DNA from: Capitulum mitella
Lineage: Eukaryota; Arthropoda; Thecostraca; Pollicipedomorpha; Pollicipedidae
DNA length: 64,000 nt
Assembly: GCA_030062745.1 (NCBI GenBank)
Contig: CP099851.1
Location: 2,718,393-2,782,392, forward strand
Direction of reading: 5' to 3'
Part shown: positions 38,894 to 49,630 of the stretch, in pieces
Layout: each line of letters begins with the position of its first letter
How positions within the stretch are numbered: position 1 is the stretch's first letter
Translations under genes and position numbers: made by a program
Notes under the pieces: generated by a model
Databases searched by the model: none
The model's input: the letters and a program-made list of their open reading frames with translations, nothing else
What the model was told of the DNA's origin: nothing

Positions 38894-40429
38894 GCCCAGG
38901 AGAGGGGGAGGGCAAGGTGGCCGTGGTCCCCCGCCCGTGGTGTTGAGAATTTGACATTTTTTTCACCGAAAATGAAAATGAGTAATAATTTCTGGAGCTC
39001 GAAACCAAGCGGTCGAAATCACAAGGACTCGCAGCTTTCAGGGGTTTTGTCGTGCCCGCCCCTCCATGACGGTAACCGGGCTGCGCCCCTGGGTACCGAT
39101 AACGACAGCAAAGGATTCCATGTAACGTTCCAGCTCTAAGAGCGGACCTCATCCCAGCTCAGGGATGAATCCAGGATTTTGCCTAGGGGAGGGGGAATTT
39201 TTTATGGTCGCTAGAACAATATTCTGAGGCGCCAACATGGCACCGAAAGGCGCCAAAATCTCGCTGAAAGGGCGCCAAACGTGATCGGCGCCTTTTCAAA
39301 CTAGGGCGTCCATGCAACATCGGAAGGGGGCCTCTGTGTCCGCTGCGTCCTGTCTGTGTCACATGACTCCTTGTTAACGACGCCTTTTTAAGAGCGGACT
39401 GTGAACTAAGAACTGGAATGGGCTATGTCATGGCTGGTTCCTCTTGGTTGCAGGAGCTTCTTCTATATATAAGGACGCTGATGTCTTGTCGCAAGGTTGC
39501 ACGATCAGGGACCTAGCTCAGGGGAAGGGGGCATGGGAGCCCTGGCCTTCCCCTGAGCTAAGCAGTCTGCGCGAGATATATAGCGATTTCTCACGAATAC
39601 GGAATAGTCATCACATATCTGTTGCAAAAGCAAACATGATATGTATTCCTGTGGGTTAGACATGAGGTCAGTTACACAAAATTGCTGCCTGTACTATCAG
39701 TTGTGTCATATGCCAGTGGCATGTGACATAATTTGGCCTTTCCCCCTTTCCCCTGAGGAGCATCCTGGTTACGTGCCTGTTCACGATGTCCGGTGCGCTC
39801 TTTAACGACAGTGTGCCTTTGTATCCACGGACATCATTCGTCCGTGAATGGCTTCCATGCTCTCACCCGCCTTCCGCGGCTAAGAGTTCCGCATTTGGCG
39901 TTCACACCCGCCTTCGACGGGTAAGGGCGCCGGAAAGTCAGGGAGAGGTGGTGGCCGACCCCCACGCTCCCTTGGGTCCGTGCCTGTCCCAGGTCCTACA
40001 TTTATGGTTCCATTCGCCGAACTGTGAGGGAACAACACGCATGTGCAACTTCTCTGCCGTTGCTGCTTTTAACTGACGTATTTAGTGCATATCAGCTGTG
40101 CTGCCATTTTCCCACTTTCGCCCGTTTTACACGTCACCGGAAATAACCGTTTTACGGAGCCAGTGTTTTAGATCACCAACGTGGTTCTCCGTTGGAGCCG
40201 TAAGCGGTGTGGAATCAATGGGGAATTGGACGTGAGATACCGTCAGCTGATTTCGAGACAATGCCCTCCGTGCAACTTACGCAACGAGTATAAAAAGATG
40301 AGGAAAAATGGGGCAATGGCCGTGGGGTCCATTCCGGTGACTTCAGTAGAAGCACTACCTGAGCTTGTTGCTCCTGTTTCAGGTTGACGACTGACCGTCC
40401 ACCCATCAGATCTTCAGCCTCACGTGACT
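38894..40429. other. Spacer or intron with no recognised gene
   Basis: It includes a hAT-end-like TTACCGGG/GCGCCCCTG patch near 39060-39095, a GGCGCC-rich segment (39225-39290) and a strong hairpin (39514-39560). No gene was recognised. Confidence 0.4.
39514..39560. repeat. 15-bp perfect hairpin
   Basis: TAGCTCAGGGGAAGG (39514-39528) pairs perfectly with CCTTCCCCTGAGCTA (39546-39560) across a 17-base loop. Confidence 0.9.
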
Positions 40430-40580
40430 TGACCTGCCCCGGCCTTACCTGACCTGACTTGACCTAATCTGATCTGGCCTGGCCTGACCTAGCTTGACCT
40501 GGCCTAGTCTGGCCTGAGCTGATCCGGTCTGATCTGACCTGACCTAACCTGACCTGACCCGGCTTGACCTGACCTGACCG
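40430..40580 (+). repeat. Pentanucleotide-like TGACC repeat
   Basis: About thirty degenerate copies of TGACC/TGGCC/TGATC run up to the presumed acceptor of the plus-strand gene. Each CTGAC matches the loose animal branch-point consensus YNYTRAY, so the repeat could supply branch sites. Confidence 0.85.
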
Positions 40581-40603
40581 TCGTCTGTGCGGCGGTGACT
40601 CCG

Positions 40604-41002
40604 ATGGCGGCCCAGGGGCCCCGGTGGCGGTGCCCGCGCTACCAGCCGTACGGCGGCTCTGCCGACCGCTACAACGGCTACAAGGTCATCAACCCCTTCC
40701 TGTGGCCGCGCCACGAGCGGAGCCAGCGCTCGTGGTGGGGGCCGTCCGTGTTCGGGCCGCCCTGGTGGGCGTACCTGCCGAACACGGGCAGCTTCCCGTG
40801 CAGCGTGGTGGCACTGGTGCGCACCACGGGCGCCTCGATCGGCATCATCAGACACTTCGTCGGCTTCCTGGCACGCTGCAACCAGACGGGCGCCACGGCC
40901 GAGGCTCGGCTGGCCGAGGCGGCGCCGACCGAGCCGGCCGCCGGCGCCGCCGCCGCCGCCGGCAGCAAGTGCAACGTCGCGGGCCACGACCACAGGGATG
41001 AG
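40604..41002 (+). CDS. Unrecognised protein, exon A (residues 1-133)
   Basis: I do not recognise the family. The exon opens with ATG at 40604 (MAAQGPRWRC) or is entered at the CAG acceptor 40613-40615 if a distal first exon is used. It ends at a strong donor GAG|GTAGGT, phase 0. Residues 1-60 are rich in Trp, Pro and Arg, with motifs such as NPFLWPRHE, RSWWGPSVFGPPWWAYLP. Residues 65-91 form a hydrophobic, amphipathic segment with three Arg (VVALVRTTGASIGIIRHFVG). Residues 97-121 are an Ala-rich linker. Third codon positions are almost all G or C, unlike the flanks. This bias and the dense aromatic motifs argue for real coding. It is not clearly a transmembrane helix, and cell location cannot be inferred. 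Confidence 0.75.
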
Positions 41003-41784
41003 GTAGGTGTTTTGGCCGGAGGGGGGGGGGGGGCAGGCGTCCGAGGCGCCAGGCGCCGGCCGAGCTGTGCTATGGGGTCTGTGTTCTGTGCGCGGCGGTC
41101 GCACTGTGTTCAGGGGGTCTCTGTCGGACGCAGTCTCTGACAGAGGCTGTTCTGTGAGGGCTGTTTTTCAGTCTTGTTTATCGGGGAGGTTTGGCATAGG
41201 CTGTGGCAGCGTACGACTCTTCAACGAACATTTGCCGAATGCTGTGGAATTCTCTAGCTTGGAGCGATGGTACTGGACATGACATGAGACATGACCTCAC
41301 GCACGTCATCGGCCGCAAACTGGTGAGACCCCAAAGCCTGTTTAAAAGTCATGTGTGGAAGAACGGGTTTCTCGGTTACCTTCTCTTCCACCTGGTTTGT
41401 TTTATCTCAAACATTTTGATCCACCAGAAGATAACGTAAGGCTTGTCTTCTCATGCTGGAACTGCCAGTCATTATTCTGCGACACAGACGAAAGGCAGCC
41501 GGCGGACTTCGTGCAGATGACTTGTATCCGAAATGAAACCTGAGAAGATAAACAGTGACGATGCAGCAATGGGATGCAGCAGATGACCAAGCTTTCTAAA
41601 GTTTCATCGACGTTATTGTAGTCAGACGACACCACCGGATATGTCCATGCACTGACCCAGATGCGTGCCAAGCTGACAGTGTATTTATTTGCATTTGTTT
41701 CGTCATTATCGCCGGTGTGGTACGTCAGAGCCTGTGTGCCTCGGTGTTGCAAGCTGTGCCTGAAAGCGGTACGTGCTCCTCCAG
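41003..41784 (+). other. Intron of the unrecognised plus-strand gene
   Basis: GTAGGT donor at 41003 and CTCCTCCAG acceptor at 41776-41784, both phase 0. No repeats or RNA genes were seen inside. Confidence 0.7.
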
Positions 41785-42666
41785 GTGTTCGGGCTGTCGC
41801 GCTTCTGGCTGTCCACCGACATCGGCACCAACCCGAACAAGCAGGACATCTCCTTCTTCTGCGGCCCGGGCCGCGGCTCGGACATCCAGACGGTGGTGCT
41901 GGGCGCCGGCGGCGACGACACGGCCGTGGACGCCGAGACGGGCGAGATGGCGCTGCTGTCGCGCGACAGCGAGTCCGGCGAGACGGTGCTGGTGCACGCC
42001 GTGCGCGACCTGACGCGCGAGATCGTGCTCACGCAGAGCCTGTACGAGATCGACGTGCGGCGCCAATACTTCAGCGACCCGGTCCGGTACGGCCACCTGC
42101 TGCGCGAGCTGGACCTGCTCTCGCAGCCGGCCAGCCGGCGGCTGATCCGGCCGCTGCGGCCGGCGCCCGGCGAGCCGCGCGCCGCCGACACGCTCGAGGC
42201 GATCCCCGTGGACGCGGCGCAGCTGCTGCAGCTGTGCGCCGCCTACGGCTTCAGCGAGGCCGAGACCAGCCGGGTGCTGGAGCACTTCAGCTACGTGCAG
42301 GCGCGCCTGGAGGCGGCGGCGGCCGCCGCGGCCGGCCGCGGGCCGAGCTTCGGCGGCGCGCTCACGGGCGGCTTCGGCGCGCGGCCCGAGCCCGACCACC
42401 GGCTCTGCGTGCAGCTGACGCCGCCGGCCGGCGCCGCCGCGTTCGTGCGCGACGGCCTGGGCGGCGACGTGGCGCGCGCGTCGCCCTCCTGCCAGATCGC
42501 CGCCGCCGACGCCATGGACACGGACGCGGACGGCGGCGACTTCCTGAGCAGGCACGCGGCCGACCTGAGCGCCGGCGCCGACGTGCCGGTCCGGTGGCTG
42601 GACGGCGCGACCGAGTCGGAGGCGACGGCGCTCCTGTTCGACGCCGACAGCGGCGAGACGTGGTGA
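41785..42666 (+). CDS. Unrecognised protein, exon B (residues 134-426, stop TGA)
   Basis: This exon continues the same protein for 293 residues to TGA at 42664. It starts VFGLSRFWLSTDIG and contains ISFFCGPGRGSD, then an acidic region with GETVLVHAVRDLTREIVLTQ. Residues about 274-309 (PVDAAQLLQLCAAYGFSEAE..VLEHFSYVQARLE) look like a three-helix UBA-like or CUE-like bundle, with GF in the first loop. I infer this by eye only. Residues 310-335 are Ala/Gly-rich, and the tail ends in the acidic TALLFDADSGETW. GC at third positions is near saturation. No enzyme motif is visible. If the UBA-like reading is right, ubiquitin or adaptor binding is possible, but no function is claimed. Confidence 0.8.
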   Translation: MFGLSRFWLSTDIGTNPNKQDISFFCGPGRGSDIQTVVLGAGGDDTAVDAETGEMALLSRDSESGETVLVHAVRDLTREIVLTQSLYEIDVRRQYFSDPVRYGHLLRELDLLSQPASRRLIRPLRPAPGEPRAADTLEAIPVDAAQLLQLCAAYGFSEAETSRVLEHFSYVQARLEAAAAAAAGRGPSFGGALTGGFGARPEPDHRLCVQLTPPAGAAAFVRDGLGGDVARASPSCQIAAADAMDTDADGGDFLSRHAADLSAGADVPVRWLDGATESEATALLFDADSGETW

Positions 42667-44476
42667 CCGCCGGCCGGGCGTGAGGACACAGCGGACGCCG
42701 GCCCGCCGGCGGTGGCCCGAGTAGTGTTGCCGAACGTGCAGAGGCGTCCCGTGAACCTGCAGGCGCCTCTCCTGGCGCTGTCAGGTGCGTCGAGTGGCTC
42801 CGTGTTTAGTACTGAATGCGGCTGTGGACGGCACGGCGAAAAGTTTCCGAGTTCTCCTTCAGCGGGAGTGGTCGCCTTAATGACACGATGATCATGGTAG
42901 ACCTGCTCTCAGAATCTACCGTATTGGCACCGTACCTACAATTGTGAAACGAACTTAATGCCTCTGCGGCACGAATTGCTTGCTTGACTGTTTCGCGGCT
43001 CGCTTTTTCTGACGCAGAAGTTGTTTGAAGCGTCGTGAAGTGCGGCACAAACCACGGGTTTGTTCTCGAATGATTTCTCGGCTGTGCGGGCTGTTCTGTG
43101 GGTTGTGGCCTCGCCCGAGTGTGTCGCAGGCTGCGACAGCCTGTGGCGACTGGCTGTAATTGGGTGATCGGACCAGGTCGTGTGCTGTACCGTCTCACCC
43201 CCGGTCCCAGGGCCGACGGCCGCGGTGTCAGGTTTTGTTGACTGCCGCTGGTCTGTAAGGAGTGCGCAGCCTCTGGTCTGTACAGACCCCGCAGCGTCTG
43301 TTCTGCTTAGACTCCGCAGCGTCTGGTGGTCTGGGAGACCAGCTGGTCGGCTCGTGATGGAGCAGAGCAAGTCTTTAGACACCTTTCTTTGGGTGGCCAG
43401 TGTTGTCCGTGGCGTCTATGCTGACGTCAGGCATTGCCAGTGACTTTTATTCTGGGCTCACTGTTGTGGTGACGTCTATTACGTCGTGCCCTGTCCCTAC
43501 AAAATGTTTTGACGTTTTGAGCTGTGTGATTACGTCCCCCCCCCTTTAATGGTAGGGTCATGTTCACTTCGTGTTCACATCTGTGATGACGTCTGCTGTC
43601 GTGTCAGTGATATGGTGACCTCTTCACTGATTCCCTGATTTCGTGAGGTCTTCACTTCGTTCACTGCTGTGATGACACCTGCTTTGGTTTTCCGGTCTCG
43701 TGACGTCAGATTGTACTCACGTGGTGACGTTTGCTTTGTGCCCACTCGTAATCACCAGTGTTGTGAGGAGGGCGGTCGTTCGTATGGGGAAGTTGCCCTT
43801 GCGTGCGCTGTCAGAAGGTGCTGTTACCGCATGCGATTGTCAGATATTATTGTCGTTTTTCTGCCACTGCAACCAGGGCGAATTTACCACGGCTGTATTG
43901 TCATTTCGACTCGTTGCAGACGGCAGGAGATGATGGGCCAGTTAAACGTTCCTTGCGTTTTCAGTACGAATGAGGCATGCTCCATATGAATGCGAGAAGG
44001 CGATCTTCGCTGTCCAGTTGGGCGATGTTGTCGGTGGATGGGTTTGCGCGGGAGCAGTCAGGTCCGTTCGGAATGTATTCGCCGATTCCGTGGACTGTGG
44101 TGCTGGCTACATATTGAATCAGGGCGCTCCGCTGTTGAAGAGCTTCGTGTTGTCGTATTGCAAACCAACCGAAGGATATTTTGGCACTGTCGCGGCCGGG
44201 ATGACGTTCATGGAAGGAGCCTTTATTGGCCGTTTCACTCGCCGTGCCTTGAATTACGAAATATATCACAGATTCCGAAGAAGGGAAATTGTCATTGAAG
44301 GCGTCTGCATTTGTGTTAGTTTTTATTAAATAACTTATGAATGTGCCTGTGAGTATTCTGGATTATGTTGTTGTGCAACAGCGCACCACTGCCGCTACAT
44401 GGATGATAAGGAACTTTGGGCTGTCAGTCGTGAGGCATGGAAGAAGACTGATAGCTGGTTGTAGACCTGTGTCGGC
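42667..44476. other. 3' flank of the plus-strand gene
   Basis: Probably 3' UTR followed by spacer. The region 43400-43730 is built from degenerate TGATGACGTCTG/TTCACT repeats and contains two perfect TGACGTCA palindromes (43422-43429 and 43701-43708). An ATTAAA near 44328 is the only poly-A-signal-like hexamer noted. No further gene was seen. Confidence 0.4.
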
Positions 44477-45694
44477 TTAACCCGCGCCCGACCGTGGGTC
44501 GGAGCTATGCATGCCCGACTGGCGGGCGGGGGGGGGGGCGGTTGACCACCCCCTCTAATTCCCGAACGGTTGATCGCACACTGTTGGAAAGCTCGTGACG
44601 AGTAGAGCTCGAAACTCACCTCATTTTTTAGTTTTGGATAATATGTAAGCCATCTACGCCCTATGTATGTTTTCTCACAGCCGCCTGCATGCGACCTAGA
44701 AACGGTCTGGATCTCAAGGGCAGTAACTAATAAAGTCAAGATATACGCACTAGCGGACAGGTGAAAGCCTGCAGATGCTGATACACGTCTAATTTCTCTG
44801 ATTTGTTTAACATTGACGCGGAAACGTTGAGTTAAAGACAGCAATTGTCGCGCATCTGCGGGGCGTGCGCCGCTATATTTCAATTTCATGCCGAAGACGG
44901 CATGAAATTGACGTGAACTAATTTTAGCGTTTGTTTATTTTCGCGAAATATGTCTAAATGTTTCTTTGATCCAAGTGGTCATTGCGATGGTTTCTCCTGC
45001 TTAAATGTTAAAAAACCAGTAGGTATCAATCTACATAACTAGTGGAGCTTTATTCGCGAGAGTCTGTTAATTTACAAATTGGAGACTTTTCGAAACTTTT
45101 TTAACTTCCTGGGATTAGGTGCAACTGTGCGAGCCAGTTCTGCCATTTTCCACCCGATCTGAGTCATTCATCGCTGATTTTGATGGCAGTGCATTTTGAC
45201 TCATGATAGTTATTGGTGACCTGACCTCAGATCAGTGGCCGGAGGTAATTAAAACGTTGCCCATTGACGGCGAATGCGTGCCTGGATCTCCCAACACTCA
45301 AATTCGTTTTAAAAATTCCGACAGTTTTCAAAAAAAACGACGACTTGTTAAAAAGAGTTTGACCTTAGATCAGTGGCCATGACATTTAAAAAACCCAAGA
45401 TAGCAAATTTGTTGCGTTTATCAAAATGTCTAACACTTGAAAGTTTTATTGTGATATGCTTTTCGAAAAAGTTGCAGGTCGCTTAAACTTTTTTTGGACA
45501 TAGGTCCACTTGACCTGACCTAGGTCAGATACCTTCCTTGACCTGAGGTCAAAAGTTGGATACAAGATGTAAAAATGATCAAGAAAAAGGTATACAAAAT
45601 TTCGTGGCGCTGCGTTTGCTCGTTCTCCCGCAATCCAGAGAAAACCCGGGGGGGGGGGGCGGTCAACCTATCCGCCCAGTCGGCGGCGGGTTAA
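44477..45694 (+). mobile_element. Full-length piggyBac-like MITE, copy 6
   Basis: 1218 bp, with TTAA at both ends. The 5' end is TTAACCCGCGCCCGACCG and the 3' end is CCCAGTCGGCGGCGGGTTAA, giving imperfect terminal inverted repeats (CCCGC.CCCGAC). Subterminal G-runs with CGGTTGACC and its complement also face each other. The interior aligns with the element at 7675-8896. No transposase frame is present. Confidence 0.85.
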
Positions 45695-46924
45695 AAGCAA
45701 CACTCGTAATGGAATGCTGAATTCTGCGCTGTCTAGACCACGAAGGCCCCAGCTAGTCGCTCCAAGATGCCGACACTCAGCTCCTTTCACGCGGTGTCGC
45801 GGGCGCTAACGTTCGTGATGTGTGATTCACGTCCTCCTGGCCTATCATTTACACGTCTCGTAATCCCTCCGTAACAACCGCAGGCCTCGACGAGATATTG
45901 CTGACGAATCGCCGCTGCGAACGCTGTCGGGAAAACTAGGGACAGCTTATTTTGCTCACCCGTGAGGACAAGTATAACGCGGAAGGTGAGCCATGATTAC
46001 CGTCATATGTGTGTCACGACAGCACGGGGACAACCGGGCATTGCACCACACCAACCTAACGCTTTAGCGTTAACCCTACAGAGTTGCATTTCAGACTGTT
46101 CCCGTGTCTCTCCACCATTAGTCCGAGTTTTCTGCGCCTGCGGCTGCTGCATTCGATGGACGAAGTAGGCATTTCGGGACGAGACATAATTCACGATTAG
46201 GCGACGCAAAATGAAGTTTTGCTTTGTGAAGAGTGCTTTCACAATGCTGCCGAAATTCGCCCGGTGAGGTTTACGACTGCCCCCTGTCGCAAGATGTTCC
46301 ATTCGTCAGACTTCCTGATGATTCAAACGACGTATTCCTAACACCAGCAAAGCGAATTTTGATTCGCGCACTCCGCCCTTACTCGGGAGAATGTTTCGAG
46401 AGTTACTGGCACATCATCTCTGAGGCAATGTTGATCTACAGGCTCCCAAACGCCGTTCAAATGTCGGTGTGTTCAAATGTGGCCGACTCCATGTGCGCCA
46501 TCACGGCTGCCTGGAATCGCTTTAATTTGCCATGGTTTTGCACATGTTTCTTCTTCGTCAAAAGCATTTGTTTGAGTTACTGTCCCACTGTATATGGTGT
46601 TCGCCTATGGTGTATGCGACAGTACTTCAGAAATGCAATGTGTGTCTGAACAATGCAGCCCGGATAGTTCTGGTTATGGCAGATCCTGTAGTGCTTCCGT
46701 AGTGTATGTGTTGGAGCGTATTGATAGTTACGAAATGATGTGCAGAAAAACGGCCTGGGGCTTCCTGCAGTGGCTCAGTGCTTCCCACAATCGTATCATA
46801 TCACTGGTGGTGATTTGAGAATACACTCTTAGTTCGGGATGTCCTGGAATCGAGAGTTATTCTCCCTATGAGATGGCTTCATAATGGGACCAAGAGTCTG
46901 TAAATACAGTGTTCTCTCTCTTTC

Positions 46925-46950
46925 TTCCCCCCCCCTCTCTCTCTCTCTCT
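46925..46950 (+). repeat. C-run and (CT)n microsatellite
   Basis: A run of about ten C followed by about nine CT units. Confidence 0.9.
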
Positions 46951-48623
46951 TAAACGCGCCAGTGCAGTCATCGCGCGTAAGACGGTGTGCCCAGTGGAAA
47001 TAACCTGGGCGATGTGACAGGGCGATGTGACGGATTATGAGGGCCGATTGTCAGAATGCGAAAATCGAAGTAACCCTGTGCTCACTGGCGGGGAACATCT
47101 CGATAACATGGGGGGAGGGGGAAATGGGTCATTCTTCGTCAACTGTCTACAGTCAGCGTCGTACAGCTAATGTTAAATTTTAGTATTCGGAAGGGGGGGG
47201 GGGAGACGCAGTGCCTCAGTGGTCCCGTTCTTGCATGTGTGCCTGGTGCTGCAAATGCAAATGGAGCGGTCATGGCCGTTCATTACGAAGGAGTATGCAC
47301 CAGTGGTAGGGCCGGTCGCCACGGATCTAATAAAAAAAAAACGCATTGCCTGATACGGTGTAAGGGCAACGCATCTGGTTTTGTCAGTTTGTTGCTCAAG
47401 AGCGTAATAATATTCTCGCGCATTCAACATTTTGTCGCCTTTTCCAAGGAACCACTTCTTGTCAGATGCATGGCATGAAGAGGTCTCAATGTACCATATT
47501 AGCTGTATGTGTTGCTGACCGTACATACAGGCAAAAGTGTTCCACCGACTTTAAATGGTTCACCCAGCAGCTGCACACAAGCAGCTCTGATTCGCGAGTC
47601 ACAGAACCAACATGCCCTCCTGTTGACACACGCTGAGCCGTGTGTTCACCGTACACGGCCATGACTCGGAATCCTGACAACCGCCAAGCATTATATATAT
47701 CACAAGATTCTCAGCACAGTTGCACCAAGACGCACGGTGACAGTGGAGACCCGCGGTTATGAAGAACACGGCAACGCAACACCAAGTCTTCTCACAAGTG
47801 TACATTTCGTAACGTGCATCGCTTTCAGCGAATCCCAGATGCCACAGCACATTCAACAGCTGATTTGCCCGATCGCACAACAGGAGGCATCTCGCAGCAA
47901 AAAATCCCGCCATTTGATTCGGCACAAAGAATGTTGGTTTCCGGTTGCTGTGGCAGACTACGTCAACCTTTTTCGTAGAGATCACAGCGGTCAAGTTTTC
48001 GAACTGAGCTCTTCAGACGCTCAACATCTTGACCACCGACGCAGTTCCAAAAAAAAAAACTACTACAATGACTTGGGCTATACCAGGTCGACTTCAAGAG
48101 GACTTCTGGCTATTGGCCGTACCATTCTCGCCATTTCGATTTTAGTCAGCAAACATGGAGAGAAAATGTGGAAAATAAACGCGATGCAAATCGTCTATCA
48201 TGGCAGATACGAGACAACTTGAAATGGACTCCGCCGTATGACTGCGTACTCTCCGACTATTCTATAAAGGCTGACGCCGAACTAATGGATCTGTCTCATT
48301 GTCTTATGGACCAAGTTAACTAAAAAAAATACGTCCTTGAGACATTTGCTTTACCGAAACAATGCTGCCACGGCCGGACACTTTGCTGAGTACGAAAAGG
48401 GAAAGATGGCGAAGTGACTTCACCATAGGGCGTTCGAAAGCCAATGGCGATACTTGCTGAGTTTGCGTCGCGTGGCAACGCGGTGAACCGACCGGTGCGG
48501 ATAACAGTGGTGGTGTCCGGTTTGGCATTCTAGCGACAACGGCGAACTTCCTGTACGCCTGGACGGAGTCGCCCGGGGGCGATCGCAACGCCATCTGGTC
48601 CAGCGTCCCCAGACTACATTTAA

Positions 48624-49018
48624 TTACGACCTTCACGGCTGCGACGCGGCACAGTCGCCTTTAAACAACATTCCGCGTGCGTAGCCGCAGCGGAAAGACA
48701 TGGACACTGGCACCCCCTGTCGGTGGCCGCCGTAAGTTATGTTTGCAGCGTTCTGCGGCGGTTGCCGAGCGCGGCGGCCGGCGTCTGCTGCGTGAATGGT
48801 CGCCGCTGCTGGTCGACCGCGGAGCCGGATGACGTCATCGACGGCGGAGAACTGGACTTGTTGTTCAGCAGACGTACTTCGTTTTCTCCGGAACTCATCG
48901 GCCTGCAGATTTCGGATCAAGCCGTTATGCGCGTGCACAATCGCACTGTCGATGACGATGACAGGGCTTACATCCAAAGATTTGAGGAGGCAACGCTGAA
49001 ACGGCCTTCGGGATTAAA
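48624..49018 (+). CDS. Possible exon with mitochondrial-presequence-like start
   Basis: The frame is open from a TAA at 48621-48623. It encodes a basic, Ala/Cys-rich N-terminus (VCSVLRRLPSAAAG, NGRRCWSTAE) that resembles a mitochondrial targeting sequence with an RxxS-type cleavage site. An acidic, natural-looking stretch follows (DDVIDGGELDLLFSRRTSFS, QISDQAVMRVHNRTVDDDD, YIQRFEEATLKR). There is no in-frame ATG before this text, so it would have to be an internal exon or use a missing 5' exon. No homologue was recognised. It would be convergent with KATNIP. Low confidence. Confidence 0.22.
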
Positions 49019-49630
49019 GTGCTCATTGAAAAGGAATTGTTTGCCAAGGGCTGAACTGTGTGATAAAGTGCTCATTTGTACTGAAGTGCTAGACGTCTTA
49101 TTTGGCTTCATGTTCATTGTTACACAGCCTTTGACCTTTCAGCTTGGTGTTGTTGGCTCAGTTTATTATCTCTACAGCTGTTCGGCGGAGGTTCGTGAAA
49201 CATCCGTAATGCCTGTGCTGGGCATTTTGAAGTTACGCTAACATGTTTATTATATGGCTTTGCGAGTGGCATGGAAAGCACATACGCATGCGCGGAGCAT
49301 TTGGGCAAATGTGGCCGTTGTGATCCGTGTCGAATTGAATAATCCTGAAACCGAGTGCGCCAGGCTGTCTCTGAAAGACCACCGAAGCCTCCTTGAATGT
49401 TTATGATGTTTACATGTACGGAGTGCGGGGACAAAAATCACAGAGTCACCTTGTAGGAAAAATTAACACAGCGGGCCGCCTTACCGGACGACGACACTTC
49501 GATTGGGCAAAGCACAGGAACAACTCAACAATCACGACGCCCGGGGCGTACGGCGTCAGTGGGCAGTGGTCTGGGCTACAGTCCCGTTTCACTGCGTCCG
49601 GGGACCCTGGCTGCTCTCAAAACGACGCTG

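Larger units (their letters stand above)
45695..49630. other. Spacer with no firmly recognised gene
   Basis: It contains a CT-rich microsatellite (46925-46950). A candidate plus-strand coding stretch at 48624-49018 is listed separately. The terminal exon of KATNIP, if it lies here, was not recognised on the minus strand. Confidence 0.4.

Noticed and set aside
41661..42689. Long frames in other registers across exon B of the unknown gene
   Set aside because: They are shadows caused by the GC-saturated third positions, translating to poly-Arg/Ala. The called frame has natural composition and matching splice phases.
43970..44329. 119-codon plus-strand frame containing GYFGTVAAGMTFMEGAFIG
   Set aside because: It resembles a membrane segment by chance. 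It lies in the likely 3' UTR of the upstream gene and has competing frames.
46233..48222. Frames of 138 and 161 codons on the plus strand
   Set aside because: They start at non-ATG codons, have no recognised domain, and have overlapping minus-strand frames of similar length.
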